From the NCBI GenBank assembly GCA_007922305.1, contig ML677344.1, positions 1,021,730 through 1,085,729 on the forward strand: 64,000 nt of DNA. Reading direction: 5' to 3'. Below the pieces are notes generated by a model. It ran no database searches. It worked only from the letters and a program-made list of their open reading frames with translations, and was not told the origin of the DNA. Source of the DNA: Dermatemys mawii. Its lineage: Eukaryota; Chordata; Testudines; Dermatemydidae. Both the position numbers and the translations under genes were made by a program. Of the stretch, positions 22,640 to 34,120 are shown piece by piece; the first letter of the stretch is position 1; every line of letters begins with the position of its first letter.

Positions 22640-23098
22640 TAATAATCTTTAATGACCAACCTATTTATAGAGAGATGCCTCCTCAAAATCTTTTCCCTCT
22701 AGCTGTGTTTTGAGTAGTCCATTCACAATGTGCTGGCTAGACTGGATGTAAACTACCCTGTGGGAATCAGAGGGGTAGCCATTTTAGTCTGGAATTGCAG
22801 AAGTGACAAAAAATCCTGTGGCACCCTAAAGACTAACTAAAGTATTAGAGCATAAGCTTTTGTGGCATCCTGTGGGAGTTACCACTGGAGCAAACACATT
22901 TGAAATACTGGTACACAGGGGGAAGCTCAAGTCACAAGACTGAGGTCTTCAGTTCCATTCTGGATCACCCTGATCATGGACATTGGACTACAAGCTAAGG
23001 ATTCTACAAGCAGGCTCCTTGTCAGGCTGAAATAGCTCCCGCTCCAGACCTGGAGCAGAGGGAGCCCAGCTGAGGGGACTGGGTGGGAGGTGGAGATT
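22640..23098. repeat. Shared unit sequence, probably retroelement leader
   Basis: Matches 34160-34610 and 54820-54870 plus 55500-55660 and 56400-56552 (CTATTTATAGAGAGATGCCTCC, GGATCACCCTGAT, TGGACTGCAA). It abuts the left end of three LTRs in the same way, so it may be the untranslated leader of the element rather than random flank. No gene. Confidence 0.45.
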
Positions 23099-24838
23099 TG
23101 ACGGGATGTACCCCCGAGGTGAAGCCTGGAAGCTGCTGGAACTGCTGTGTCCCAAACCATTCGGCTGGGTTGGCCTCTCCCCCTGCTCTGCTGGTAACAC
23201 ATAGCCATCCCTTCCGTGCCCTGTTATCACCCAACACAACAGCAGGTGGCACCACACACCCAACTAAGGTAACTGAGTGCTTTACCTGAGCCACTCATGG
23301 ACCAACAATGGAGGTACCAGCCAATTTCCCAGATCCCCAGCCTTTCACCGCTGCTGTAATATAAACCCAGAATTAGATCGTCTTGCGCTGCACAGAGATG
23401 TGTACGGAGCAAACTCATTAATTAGTCTGCTGCCTCCTCAATGGGGGAAGATATGCACCAGCCTTTGCTAATGAAGCTAAGATTCCCAAACACTTCAGTC
23501 AAAAACATACTAGGTAAAATATAAATCAGGTTTATTAACTACGGAAGGATAGATGGTAAGTGATTATAAGGGGTAACAAACAGATCGAAGAGGGTTACCT
23601 AGGAAAGCTCACAAACTTGAGGTCTAAGACTTGTACACAGTAGATAGGATTGGAATCAGCAATATCTCACCCTGCCTCATGATACAAGCAGGCTTACAGA
23701 TACTTGAGTCACTGCATCTGCTTTGTAGCTTGGGCTCCCCTCCCGCGTTCAAAATCCTTTGTCTTCCAGAGATTCTTGCAGGTGTTGAGTCGTGGGGGAG
23801 TGAAGACAAGTGATGATGTCACTCCCCATCTTTTATAGTTTCTTTCAGCTTGCTGGAAAGTCCATGTATGTGATGTGGGGGTGTCACGTTATTGGAATTA
23901 TCTGGAATCATATAGATCATTGGTGCAACTAAGGTTCTGTAGGGGCACCAAATCGTAGGTAAAGGGGGTCATATAAGGTGTCTACGACCAGATCATGGTC
24001 TACTGATTATGATTATACTATCTGTATGTGTGTATCTTGTTTGTAGCTAGAGTTATGAAGATTGGCTGTATAGTGTCTATATTTCAAACTTATGCTTGCT
24101 TTTGGGTGAAATCTCAAACAAAGTTACTGTTGGCCTGGCCTTCCTGATGGCCCATCAAGTTCCAATCAAGCTAACAATGAACTTTGTAGATGCCTGTCCA
24201 CACCCGAGCTTCCCCAGGAATGTGGCCTGGCTGCTCAGGTGCTGAATCTTGAAGGGTCATGTAACTGGACCACATGGCTCTGAAACTCCATTTTACAACT
24301 GGACTCTGATTAGCAAGAAGGAGGTGGTCTCCACCCACAAGAGGAAGTCTATATAAACCTGGGAGAAACATCTCCATTTTGTCTTTAATCTCCAGTCTCC
24401 AGCCTCCAGCCTGGTGGGTCACACCAGGAACAGCACCGTCACAGGGGGGTCCACCCCCATTGGCCAAACATTCTCCATTGTCTCCATGCTCTCTCTGATG
24501 AGGCTTCCTTACACAGAGATCCTGTGCTAGTGAATTCTTCCCTCAATGGGTGCTGACGACAGCAATTAACACTGTCTGGCTACTCCACTGACATACCTGA
24601 CAGGCTGGTTTTGGGTTTTTCCAACCTCCCATCACACTTTAGTAACTCACACGTAGCGAGATTTCATAGCTTCACATACAATGACAGCACATACAACCCA
24701 AGGGGATATCAGTGTTTAGCAGATCAAGACCTTTAGAATGATACCTCACAGGGCGTACTTTATACAGAATATACCATAATTATATCTCCATGGTGAATAT
24801 GGGGTGCTTTGAAGTGCAGAGTGTCACAGGGATGATCC
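23099..24838 (-). mobile_element. LTR of the TGTGACACTCTGCA family, interrupted by another LTR
   Basis: The minus strand begins TGTGACACTCTGCA at 24838 and ends CATCCCGTCA near 23099. Collinear with 56553-57722 once 23882-24443 is removed. Related at its start to the 18772-19809 LTR. Plus-strand landmarks include GGTTTATTAACTACGGAAGG near 23530. No protein coding. Confidence 0.6.
23882..24443 (+). mobile_element. Solo LTR nested in the LTR above
   Basis: 562 bp with ends TGTCACG...CGTCACA, flanked by G5 runs (23877-23881, 24444-24448) that could be a 5-bp duplication but are low complexity. A TATATAAA box lies at about 24352-24359. The paralogous sites near 44855 and 57345 lack the insertion. 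Confidence 0.65.
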
Positions 24839-24907
24839 AGACAGTGACAGGGAGTGGGGAGGAGAGGAGCGAGTGACACGTGGGGCCTTGAGGGGAAGAG
24901 GCAGAGC

Positions 24908-26251
24908 CATAGGTATCGACTTTATGGGTGCTCCACACTTGGAGCACCCATGGAAAAAAAATAGGGGATGCTTAGCATCGACCGGGGAGATCATCTTTGG
25001 GCAACTGCCAGGCAGCTATTTAGCCTGCACACCAGCCCTCATCAGCTCTTCGGCTGGCTGTGCCAATCAGCTGTTTGGTGTGAAGTCCCCGCCTATCAGC
25101 TGTTTCCCCTGCTGCTTCTGAGGCTCCCAGCGGGCTGCCACTGCAGGCAGGTGTGAGTCCTTTTAATTTTCAGGGAGGAGGGAGCTGGGCTAGGGGGACA
25201 AGAAGCCAGGACAGGGCAGCTTCTGGGCTAGCTGCGGAGGGGTGGGCAGCTTCTTGGTAGGGGACTGAGGGGAGACGGGTGGGCAGTTTCTAGTCTGGCC
25301 CCAGGAGGCTACTGGTGGGAGCCAGCCATTCTCAGTCCACTCTGGTGGTGTCTTCCCCAGGACCTGTGCCCCGTCCACCCAGGAGAAACAAGCTGTGGAC
25401 CCTCTTAGTGCTGGGCAGGGGGGCAAACCAAAGGGCATGGCTTCTTTAAGAAAAGTTTGCCCTTGTGTGATGAGTGAACTTGGGCTGAGGCCAGAAGCTC
25501 CCTCCCTCCCCATGGTCTGTCCAACCACTCAGATTGATTCCCTTCTACTGGATTCACACCCCCAGGCTCCAGCTCCCGGAAAATTCCTTTCCTTGCATCC
25601 ACCCTCCTGTATCAGCTTTGAGTCAGGAGACGCTGCCTTGCTTCACCTTGGGACACCTGAGCTCATCTTGCTTCAGGATGCTGGGCTGCTGCCCCCATGA
25701 CATGGTCCACCCTGCCCAGTGCGAGAGCACCATTTACAAACCGGCAGTTGCCAGATGCACAATGGTCCATGTCCTACCACACGTCCCCTCCCCTCCCACC
25801 CAACATCAAAACACACCCCTGAATCCCTATGCCCCACAAATGCACAGTACCCTTCATAACACCACTCCCGACCAGTGCCCCCCTTCCCACAGCCCTACAT
25901 CAACTGCCCATCACTTCTCACAGAAGCCCCACAACGTAGTGCCCCAACATACAGAGATCTTCCACACCCCCTCACAGCCCAGCACTAGCCCCTCAGACCT
26001 CCAAGACACTCCACGCCCTGCCTCCAGCACACACACACACCTCACCCTTAAGGCAGGAGGGGGAAGAAAGGAGTGAGTAGCAGGTGGGAGGCATTTAGAG
26101 GAGGAGGTTGGCAAGCAGGAGGCATTCAGTGGGATTTAGAGGGATGGGGAGGAGTGGGGGCAGGAAGAGGTGTAGTGGGTCCAGAGCCTTGGGGAAGGGG
26201 GCGGAGTCAGAATGGGAAACACACCGGTAAAACCAAAATTCAGCACCTATG
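24908..26251. mobile_element. Non-autonomous hAT transposon downstream of the third OR
   Basis: 1,344 bp, ends CATAGGT...ACCTATG, with a perfect 8-bp duplication GGCAGAGC (24900-24907, 26252-26259). Units of the second and sixth ORs (near 11160 and 57785) have the empty site AGGCAGAGCA. Inside are a 5' GC-moderate part, an A/C-rich, G-poor stretch (25700-26050, with an ACACACAC run) and then a G-rich stretch (26070-26200). No transposase. Copies of the same insertion lie at 35391-36344 (left end lost) and 45307-47092. Confidence 0.85.
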
Positions 26252-26512
26252 GGCAGAGCAGAGGCAGAACCTGGGGGAAAAGGCCGGGGAGAGGGGCAGG
26301 GCTTCAGGCTTCCAGTTACCAGCAGTTAGAAATGTGGCCACCCCATTAGTTCTACATAGACGGATTCCCCAGTTTGTCACAGTGACACAGCACAGTGAGG
26401 TCAGGAAAGGGTTTAATGTCTCTTTGACTGGCCAGTCAGTGATTCAGGGAAGAGGGCCCAGAACTATGTCACCAGCCAGGTCAGTCTGAGAGCCAGAGCA
26501 CCAGGAAAAAAC

Positions 26513-27461
26513 TTAGGTCCCTTTATGTGTAAAGAGCTAGAGCAGCCTATCCTGGATCTGTTGGGTCCTCACTCCATAGATGATGGGGTTTACCATGGGA
26601 GGGCACCAAGGGGTACATGTTGGACATGAGAATGTGCAAATGCAGGGACACATTCTGCCCGAACCTTTGTGTGAGGGCGGCAAAGAGATGTGGGATGTAA
26701 AAGACTAAGATGACACAGAGGTGTGAGCCACAGGTACCAAAAGTCTTGAGCCGGGCGTCCTTTGTTGGGAGGCTGAAGATGGCCCTGAGGATCTGGGTAT
26801 AGGACACGGCGATAAAAATCACATCCTGACCCATCACCAAGAGTGCCATAAAGAGGCCGTAGTAACTACTGATGCTGATGTCAGTGCAGGCCATCTTCAA
26901 CACAGCCATGTGCTCGCAGTACGTATTTGGAATGATGTTGGTTCTGCAATATGGCCACCTCCTCGCCAGGAAGGGGTAGGGCAGTACAAGCACAGCGCCG
27001 CGCAGCACCATGGCCAGGCCAATTTTGGCTACCACAGGATTTCTGAGCGTGGTGGAAGGTCTCAGGGGATCACAGATGACCACGTAGCGATCAAAAGCCA
27101 TGGCCGCAAGGATCCCAGACTCCAACACTGAGAAGCTGAGAATGAAGTATATCTGGCTGAGGCAGGCACTGAAATTGATCTCCCTGCAATTGAACCAGAA
27201 GATGCTCAGCATTTTGGGCAGGATGGACGTAGACATGACCAGATCTGTGATGGCCAGCATGCAGAGGAAATAGTACATGGGCCCATGGAGGCTCAGTTCC
27301 ATCTTCACAACGAACAGGATGGTGAAGTTCCCCAAGATGGCTATGATGTACATGGTACAGAAAGGGATGGAGATCCAGACATAGGCTCACTCCAGGCCAG
27401 GAATGCCCAGAAGGATGAAGGTGGAGGGGTTGGTGAAATCGGTTGAGTTGGAATCTGACAT
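26513..27461 (-). pseudogene. Class I olfactory receptor (family 52-like) pseudogene
   Basis: Starts at a normal ATG ([15 protein letters not shown]) but codon 25, just after IPGLE, is TGA (27387-27389). From the next Met the frame is open through [23 protein letters not shown], the loop-2 cysteines and KTFGTCGSH. Near 26597-26601 one extra base after ...PLVP shifts the frame, so NPIIYG is lost and the frame stops at 26547. In the original frame a TAG stands at codon 308, as in the 47379-48302 copy. Cys174-equivalent and DRY are retained. Three lesions make it non-functional unless read from an internal start, which would lack TM1's N-terminal region and TM7. Confidence 0.95.
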
Positions 27462-27579
27462 GGAGTAGGGGAGAAGGTGTCTAACGCTGAGGCAGAACGG
27501 TGTTTCCTGCATGTACCATACGTTCCCTTTACTTCCTGTATGGGCCCAGGATCTAGGGTGATGGTCACAGGACAAATAC

Positions 27580-27606
27580 CTGGTTGGAGAGACAATGTTA
27601 ATATGA
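27580..27606 (-). other. 3' splice site upstream of the third OR
   Basis: Minus strand: ATTAACATTGTCTCTCCAAC then CAG and exon GTATTTGTCC. It is still intact in this pseudogene unit. Confidence 0.6.
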
Positions 27607-28049
27607 GACACTTCATGAACTACTGGAGGCTGTTCTCATGGGTTTAGCAGATTGGTCGCTATTCACACACGGAAAAATGACATGTTCATTATTCAGATGA
27701 ATGAATTATGAACAACTGACCCTACTAATGCCAATTCCATGTTTTATGCTGCTCCCTGCATCAATAATTCCTACACACCATGGTATGGAAAACCTTAATA
27801 GGTACCATCAGGAAACACAAGCGGATACTGGTTATCCTTCATTGGATAATCATTCTAATTGGAGGTATTAGAGTATGTGGAGCCCATGCTGGGGTTGCCC
27901 AGTGCTGCGTCCGGTCAGGAGCTGTGCTCCACTCTGGAGGTGTCCAGCCACTCCCAGCACTCACAATCAGGTGATCCAGAAACAGAAGAGTAGACCTCTG
28001 GTAAGTGGTTTTGCTTTGTGAAGTGCAGAGGTGGGTTGAGGGCAGAGAA

Positions 28050-28635
28050 CTAAGCTAAACTAACAACTAAAATGATTAGGGGATTGGAAAGGGTCCCATA
28101 TGAGGAGAGATTAAAGAGGCTAGGACTTTTTAGCTTGGAAAACAGGAGACTAAGGGGGGATATGATAGAGGTATATAAAATTATGAGTGGCGTGGAGAAA
28201 GTGAATAAGGAAAAGTTATTTACTTTTTCCCATAATAGAAGAACTAGGGACCACCTGTTGAAATTAATGGGCAGCAGGTTTAAAACAAATAAAAGGAAGT
28301 TCTTCTTCACACAGCACACAGTCAACCTGTGGAACTCCTTGCCTGAGGAGGCTGTGAAGGCTAGGACTATAACAGGGTTTAAAAGAGAACTGGATAAATT
28401 TCTGAAGGTTAAGTCCATTAATGACTATTAGCCAGGCTGGGTAAGGAATGGTGTCCCTAGCCTCTGTTTGTCAGAGGGGGGTGATGGATGGCAGGAGAGA
28501 GATCACTTGATCATTACCTGTTAGGTTCACTTGCTCCAGGGCACTTGGCATTGGCCACTGTCAGAAGACAGGATACTGGGCTGGATGGACCTTTGGTCTG
28601 ACCCAGTCCGGCCATTCTTACGTTCTTATGTTCTT
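28050..28635 (+). mobile_element. CR1/L2-type LINE 3' end, 119-codon open tail
   Basis: 5'-truncated copy with flanking AGAA duplication (28046-28049, 28636-28639). The paralogous sites near 2190, 13738 and 48888 are empty. The open frame 28072-28431 encodes the ORF2 C-terminus (MIRGLERVPYEERLKRLGLF, MIEVYKIMSG, NLWNSLPEEAV, FKRELDKFLK). The 3' end is a TTCTTA-type short repeat (28612-28635). The frame is unbroken, suggesting a younger insertion than its surroundings. Confidence 0.85.
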
Positions 28636-28918
28636 AGAAATGTACAAGGCTGGCTGTGTTTGTGTGTGCTGGGCATTTCCCAGTACAGCTGGGCAGTATG
28701 GGAGAAGAGGGGGTTGGTGCACACCGAGATTTCATGGAAATCCTCCAGGGAGATCTCTAGGAAACTTTCCTGCAGGCAGAGCTGCTTTGTTCCTTCCCCC
28801 ATTGAGGGACACTTTCTTGCACCATTCTTGAATTATTTGGGCAAAGAGCAAAGCAGCACACAGGTAAGCAGCATAGGGACCAGGGCAGAAACCGCAAGCA
28901 CGCAGTAGATGCATCCTT

Positions 28919-30056
28919 AGAATCATAGAATCAGAGAATATCAGGATTGGACCTCAGGAGGTCATCTAGTCCAACTCCCTGCTCAAAGCAGGACCAACCC
29001 ACTGCTCAAAGCAGCACCAATCCCCAACTAAATCATCCCAGCCAGGGCTTTGTCAAGCCTGACCTTAAAAACCTCTAAGGAAGGAGATTCCACCACCTCC
29101 CTAGGTAACCCATTCTACAGCTTCACCACCCTCCTAGTGAAAAAGCTTTTCCTAATATCCAACCTAACCTCGCCCTCTGCAACTTGACACCATTACTCTT
29201 TGTTCTGTCATCTGGTACCACTGAGAACAGTCTAGATCCATCCTCGTTGGAACCCACTTCAGGTAGTTGAAAGCTGCTATCAAATTCCACCTCATTCTTT
29301 TCTTCTGCAGACTAAACAATCCTAGTTCCCTCAGCTTCTCCTTGTAACTCATGTGCTCCAGCCCCCTAATCATTTTTTTGCCTTCCGCTGGACTCTTTCC
29401 AATATTTTCACATCCTTCTTGTAGTGTGAGGCCCAAAACTGGTTGCAGTACTCCAGATGAGGCCTCACCAGTGCCGAATAGAGGGGAATGATCACGTCCC
29501 TCAATCTGCTGGCAATGCCCCTACTTATACAACCCAAAATGCCATTAGCCTTCTTGGCAGCAAGGGTACACAGTTGACTTATAGCCACATTCTCATCCAC
29601 TATAACCCTTTAGTCCTTTTCTGCTGCCTAGCCTTTCGGTCCCTAGTCTGTAGCAGTGCATGGGATTCTTCCGTCCAAGGACTCTGCTCTTGTCCTTGTT
29701 GAACCCCATCAGATTTCTTTTGGCCCAATCTTGTAACATGTCTATGTCCCTCTGTATCCTATTCCTACCCTCCAGTATATCTACTACTCCTCCCAGTTTA
29801 ATGTCATCTGCAAACTTGCAGAGGGTGCAGTCCACGCCATCCTCGAGATCATTAGTGAAGATATTGAACAAAACTGGCACTCCACTTGATTCTGGCTGCC
29901 AACTAGACATGAAGCCATTGATCAGGACCCATTGAGCCCAACAATCTAGCCAGATTTCTATGCCCCTTCTAGTCCACTCATTCAGCCCATACTTCTTTAA
30001 CTTGCTGGCAAGAATGCTGTGGGAGACTGTATCAAAAGCTTTGCTAAAGTCAAGTC
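28919..30056 (-). mobile_element. CR1 LINE (minus), shared with unit 5
   Basis: The reversed 3' tail AATCATAGAATCAGAGAATATC at the left is followed on the minus strand by RT C-terminal pieces ([54 protein letters not shown]) and [18 protein letters not shown], including the RT catalytic FADD. Several frame breaks. It sits at the same place in the Harbinger copy as 49171-50322. Confidence 0.85.
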
Positions 30057-30253
30057 AAATCCCTGCTTTCTTGCTTACCCTCAGAAGAGAGGTATTGGTC
30101 ACAATTACTCCCACCTGTGGAAAAGGATGGGAAACTTCCGAGTGTTGTCCCCAGGGAAGTACCCCATGACCTCTTTCACATGGCTTTTCTTCCACGCACA
30201 ACGTGCCCTGCCCCTGGGAACACTCACCATGCTTGTAGTGTTCACCGGCATTG

Positions 30254-30377
30254 TAGGGTGACCAGACAGCAAATTTGGAAATTCAGGACCGGAGATGGAG
30301 GGTAATAGGAGCCTATATAAGAAAAAGACCCAAAAATCAGGATTGTCCCTATAAAATTGGGACATCTGGTCACCCTA
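30254..30377. mobile_element. 124-bp MITE with TA target site
   Basis: Terminal inverted repeat TAGGGTGACCAG...CTGGTCACCCTA. Flanking TA and the size suggest a Tc1/mariner-type MITE. Units 2, 4 and 6 have the uninterrupted site. A near-identical copy sits at 50520-50643. Confidence 0.8.
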
Positions 30378-30569
30378 CCAGAATGTGTGGTTGTCAAGGT
30401 TCAGCGGGAAAGTAATTGGTGTTGTACGAGCGCTGTATTTTAATGTAGGATTTCAATTCTGTACATGTACTTAACAATAATGCCTCTGTTTATTTTTACC
30501 TGTGCTTCACCAGATATGTCCTTGAAAGGAGGCACCCCCTCCACTGGAGAATGTGCCTGACAGAGAGAG

Positions 30570-30960
30570 AGAGATTTAAAGATCATCATCTATTTATCTC
30601 ATTAGAAAGACAATCAAGCAGAGACTTCCGTGGGGAGAAAACCCTGGGTGCTAATGGGCTCTGTAATCTAGTTTAAAAAGGCAGAGCAAGACCCAATGGC
30701 TGGAAGCTGAAACCAGACAAATTACAATAGGAAATAAGGGCCAAACGATTAGCACTCAGGGTGATTAACTGTTGGGACAAACTGCAAAGGGAAGTGGTGG
30801 ATTCTCCAAGTCCCCATGTCTGCAGATCCAGACTGGATGCTTTTCTGGAAGATCTGCTTGAGGGCTTGTCTACACTAAAACACTACAGCAGTGCTGCAAA
30901 GCACTTAGGTGTACACACTACTTATGAGCTACGGCAGGGATTCTCCTGTTGGTGTAGGTA
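30570..30960 (+). mobile_element. LINE 3' tail relic (unit 3)
   Basis: Same module as 14730-15220, nearly identical to 50830-51145 (KLQREVVDSPSPHVCRSRL). Confidence 0.55.
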
Positions 30961-31059
30961 ATTCACCTCCCCGAGAGATGGTTGCGAGGTTGATGGAAGA
31001 ATTGTTCTGTTGACCTCAGGCTGTCTACACAGAGTTAGATTGATATAGCGACATCTCTC

Positions 31060-31545
31060 ACGGGTATGGATTATTTTTCTGTTGCAAAAAAAGGAAATGA
31101 AGTTTTGGGTTGCATTAACAGAGGCATAGACGCAAGTCATGGTAGGTGATAGTACCGCTCTACTCTCTGGTGCTGAGGTCTGAATGGCAGTGGTGTGTGT
31201 AATTTTGGTCACTGCTGTATAGAAAGGATGTACAGAAGCTGGAAAAGATCCAGAGGCGAGCAAAAAGGATGATCCAAGGGATGAAATTGAAACCATATGA
31301 AGAAAGGCTGAAGAAAATGGGAATGTTTAGTTTGGAAAAGAGGAGATTAAGAAGGGACGTGATAGCGGTTTTAGGTATTTGAAAGGCTGCCATAAAAAAG
31401 ATGAAGAAAATGTGTTCTCTCTTGAGACAGAGGGCCAGACAAAAGGCAAGGGGTTCAAACTAAAGCAGAGCAGCTTCAGATTAAATCTCAAAAAAACCTC
31501 CATGCCTGTAGGAACAGGAGGACAATGGAGCAGTCTCCTTTCAGG
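31060..31545 (+). mobile_element. CR1 LINE 3' part (unit 3)
   Basis: Counterpart of 15232-15870: KLERIQR-type segment, a GMKLKPYEERLKKMGMFSL-type segment and KGCHKKDEENVFSLETEG, then truncated near AACAGGAGGACAATGGAGCAG. Confidence 0.7.
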
Positions 31546-31559
31546 CATAACTGTTGAAA

Positions 31560-33280
31560 CAACTTCTCAAATGAAGCCAAGACAAAAGCTGTGTTGCCCA
31601 CATTAAAAATTTCCTATAATTACTCCAGTGAGGAGCCCTAGCCCTGCCACGCTTTCCAGCAGAAAGTCAAGTGAGAGCCCCCCGCCATATCCCAGTTAAC
31701 AGCCAGAACCCTGAAATGCAAGAAGAGGAGGTGAGAGTCCCTGTGCATCAACTCACACACAGCTGGCTCCTGAGGTCTTCACTCAGTTCTTACTCCAAGG
31801 AGAGTTTTGTCTCAGTGAGGCCTGAGAACATACAGGACACTGCCTCAGAATTTGGCATGGTCTATCTACAAACACCTTTCATCCTGAAGTATGGGATTCA
31901 CAGATGGATTGGCCATTGTATGTGGTGCTGGTGGCACCAAAGTTAGTTAACGCTGTCTGACAGTGTTAGGAGCGTTAGGTCTGCAATTAGGAGACCTCAT
32001 TTTCAATGGCTTATAAATTTGCCAAACTTTAACCGTTTGGATTGAAATTTCCCACACTGGGTTTCTGTTTCTAGCTGAATTGTTTTTGAAAGTTTCAGGC
32101 ATAATCGTTCAGCCGACTTCTCGAATGAAGCCAGGAGAAAAGACGTGTTGCCCATGTTGAAAAATTCATATAAATAATTTAGTGAGGAGACGCAGCACCT
32201 CCATGCTTTCCATCAGAAACTCAGGTGAGAGCCCCTCCTCCGTCCCCCCAGTGGACAGCCAGAGCCCTGAAATGCAAGAGGAGGAGGTGAGAGTCCCTCT
32301 GCATTAACTCCTACACAGCGGACTCCTGAGGTGTTTACTCAATTCTTGCTCCAAGTGGAGTTTTGCTTCCGTGGAGTCTGAGAACCTATGGGCCACGGCC
32401 TCAGAATTTGGCCTTGTATTCTACATCTACTAACACCTGTCATCCTGAAGCATCCCCTGTGCTGCTGACATGCAGCCATCTCGGGGCTGGAGACCATCAG
32501 CCAGGGGCAGAGCAAAGGGGACATTTTAGCCAGTGATATTGGAGCAAACTCATCCCCTGTGCAAAGGGCCCCAGGCTGTTTAATGGTTGTGCAGAGCAGA
32601 AAGGACCACAGACCTATTCTCTATCCCATCACATCCACATTGCACTGGGTTTGTCAAGCAGGTGAGCTCCTCAAAAAGAGATGGGTACCTGTGAATTCTG
32701 AGACATACGTGTCTTCCCTGGAAATCCTCCGCAGGCAGCCGTTTCCCACACCTCTCTCACCCCAGCATCCGCAGCAGCATCCCACGCTGAGACCCGACAC
32801 AGCACTATTTATAATATCGCTGTGTACAACCCCAGAGGGCTTCACTAAGCCTCTAGGGGAGAAGAGTCATCTGGATGGAAACAGGCTGGAGACTGGAGAC
32901 ACTCTAGCCAATGTCTCTCTTTCAATGTCTGCACTTCTGTGTTCATTTTCCAGCTTCAGGAGTAAACAGTAATTAAGGGACCTTCCCAAAGGGAGATGAG
33001 AACTCTTGGGCTCTCTGCTGAGTCAGGGGGGAATTGGCTGCTCTGTGTATTTGTGTATATTTAAAAAATAGAGTTCATTGGTAAGAAAACTAGTAATAAT
33101 ACCCACATTTCCATAAGGTCTGATGCCCTGTAAATGCTCAGTATTAATGGGTAGATAGTAGACAGATCTGGAGAAAGGTGACTGAGGGGAGATATGAATA
33201 CTTTCTGCAAGCACATGGAGCTATCGCTAAGGGATCAGTAATTCTCGTCAGTAACTATCATCATACTGTGTAGCACCTTT
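31560..33280. repeat. Anonymous unit sequence with a local partial tandem duplication
   Basis: Same block as 3840-5480, but the module around GAAATGCAAGA-GAGGAGGTGAGAGTCCCT occurs twice, at 31715-31745 and 32268-32300, with matching flanks (CTTCTCAAATGAAGCC then GAATGAAGCCAGGAG). This gives a local duplication of about 550 bp. No gene. Confidence 0.6.
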
Positions 33281-33289
33281 CACTGCAGG

Positions 33290-33465
33290 ATCTTCAAAAC
33301 ACCTTTCCTAGTAAAGGAAAGTCACTATGAACATATCCCCATTATACTGATAGGTAAACTGAGGCAAAGAGAGATGTGATTTGGTGAAGGTCACACAGAG
33401 AATTACAGACAAAACCCAGGAGTCCTGACTTCCCTGCTGTAACCATGGTCTCTTCATTAGTAACT
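33290..33465 (+). repeat. MIR-type SINE relic (unit 3)
   Basis: CCCCATTATACTGATAGG, AAACTGAGGCAAAGAGAG, GTCACACAGAG and AACCCAGGAGTCCTGAC in MIR order. Confidence 0.75.
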
Positions 33466-33525
33466 GAGAACATGAGAAGAAGGAAATGGACTCACGGTCT
33501 AGCAGGGCTTGTCTGTTATGTGGGT

Positions 33526-34120
33526 GTGATGGACTTGGTCAGGATGCAACCTGGAATGGGGGTACCACTGAGGTCTCTGGCATACCAACCTGAGCTCCCT
33601 CTCACATTGTGACAAGCTGCAATCCTCTCCAGGTTTGGCCTCCCACAGCCAGACACAGCCAGGGATGCATCCAGCTAGAGTTAAATGAATGGTTTCACTA
33701 GGCATTCAGGAATCAACAATAGGGAGGCTCCATAGAGAGGCTACAACCAATTCCATTCCCCCCTCCAACTCCCAGACTAGGACCCCGGAGCTGTATGCCC
33801 TTACCCTGGTCAGAAGCCCAGCAACTGTACATTTATTACGCAGTCCACCCCTCCCTCAGTGTGGAGAGGACAATGCACCAGCCTCTGTTCTTGAGCAGAT
33901 TTCCATTTAGCATTTCAAAAACCACAGTTTTAGGTAAAAAACATAAAGCCTATTTATGAACTACAGAAAGATAGATGTTAAGTGATTATAAGTAAGAAGT
34001 GTACAGATCAAAGTAGATTACCTAAGAAATAAAGCAAAATCGCAATCTGAGTTCTATAAACTAGACAGGGTTTGAATCAAGCAGTATCTCATTCTGATGG
34101 TGCAAACAGTTCATCAATCT
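33526..34120 (-). mobile_element. Gypsy-like LTR, truncated
   Basis: Matches the left part of 18772-19809 (from GTGTGATGGACTTGG to the AACAGTTCATC region). The rest is replaced by shared unit sequence (34160-34610). Confidence 0.55.

Larger units (their letters stand above)
19810..22640 (-). mobile_element. Ty3/gypsy retrotransposon internal region (Gmr1-like), degenerate
   Basis: In minus-strand order from the right: gag with a SCAN-like domain (22595-22041), a gap with possible zinc-knuckle remains, a protease-like segment (21895-21385), a Glu/Gly-rich linker (21105-20878), a weak unassigned segment (20480-20080; the stretch read as KSYIKEFGTDGKSYAFMH), then the polypurine tract. I see no RT, RNase H or integrase core, so most of pol is deleted. 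The order gag, protease, LTR and the shared strand support a single element. Confidence 0.7.
27840..30560 (+). mobile_element. Harbinger copy (unit 3), interrupted by a LINE, a CR1 and a MITE
   Basis: Segments 27860-28049, 28636-28918, 30057-30253 and 30378-30560 are collinear with the copy at 13580-14727. The left terminus and the SANT exon start are deleted (junction near 27850, same as unit 5 near 48690). The acceptor CACCAGATATGTCCTTG is at about 30508. No transposase part. Confidence 0.65.

Noticed and set aside
25534..26076. Proline/threonine/histidine-rich frames (also 35826-36173, 46536-46922, 53215-53574)
   Set aside because: They fall in A/C- or C-rich interiors of hAT elements and follow from base composition; the frames are not conserved between copies.
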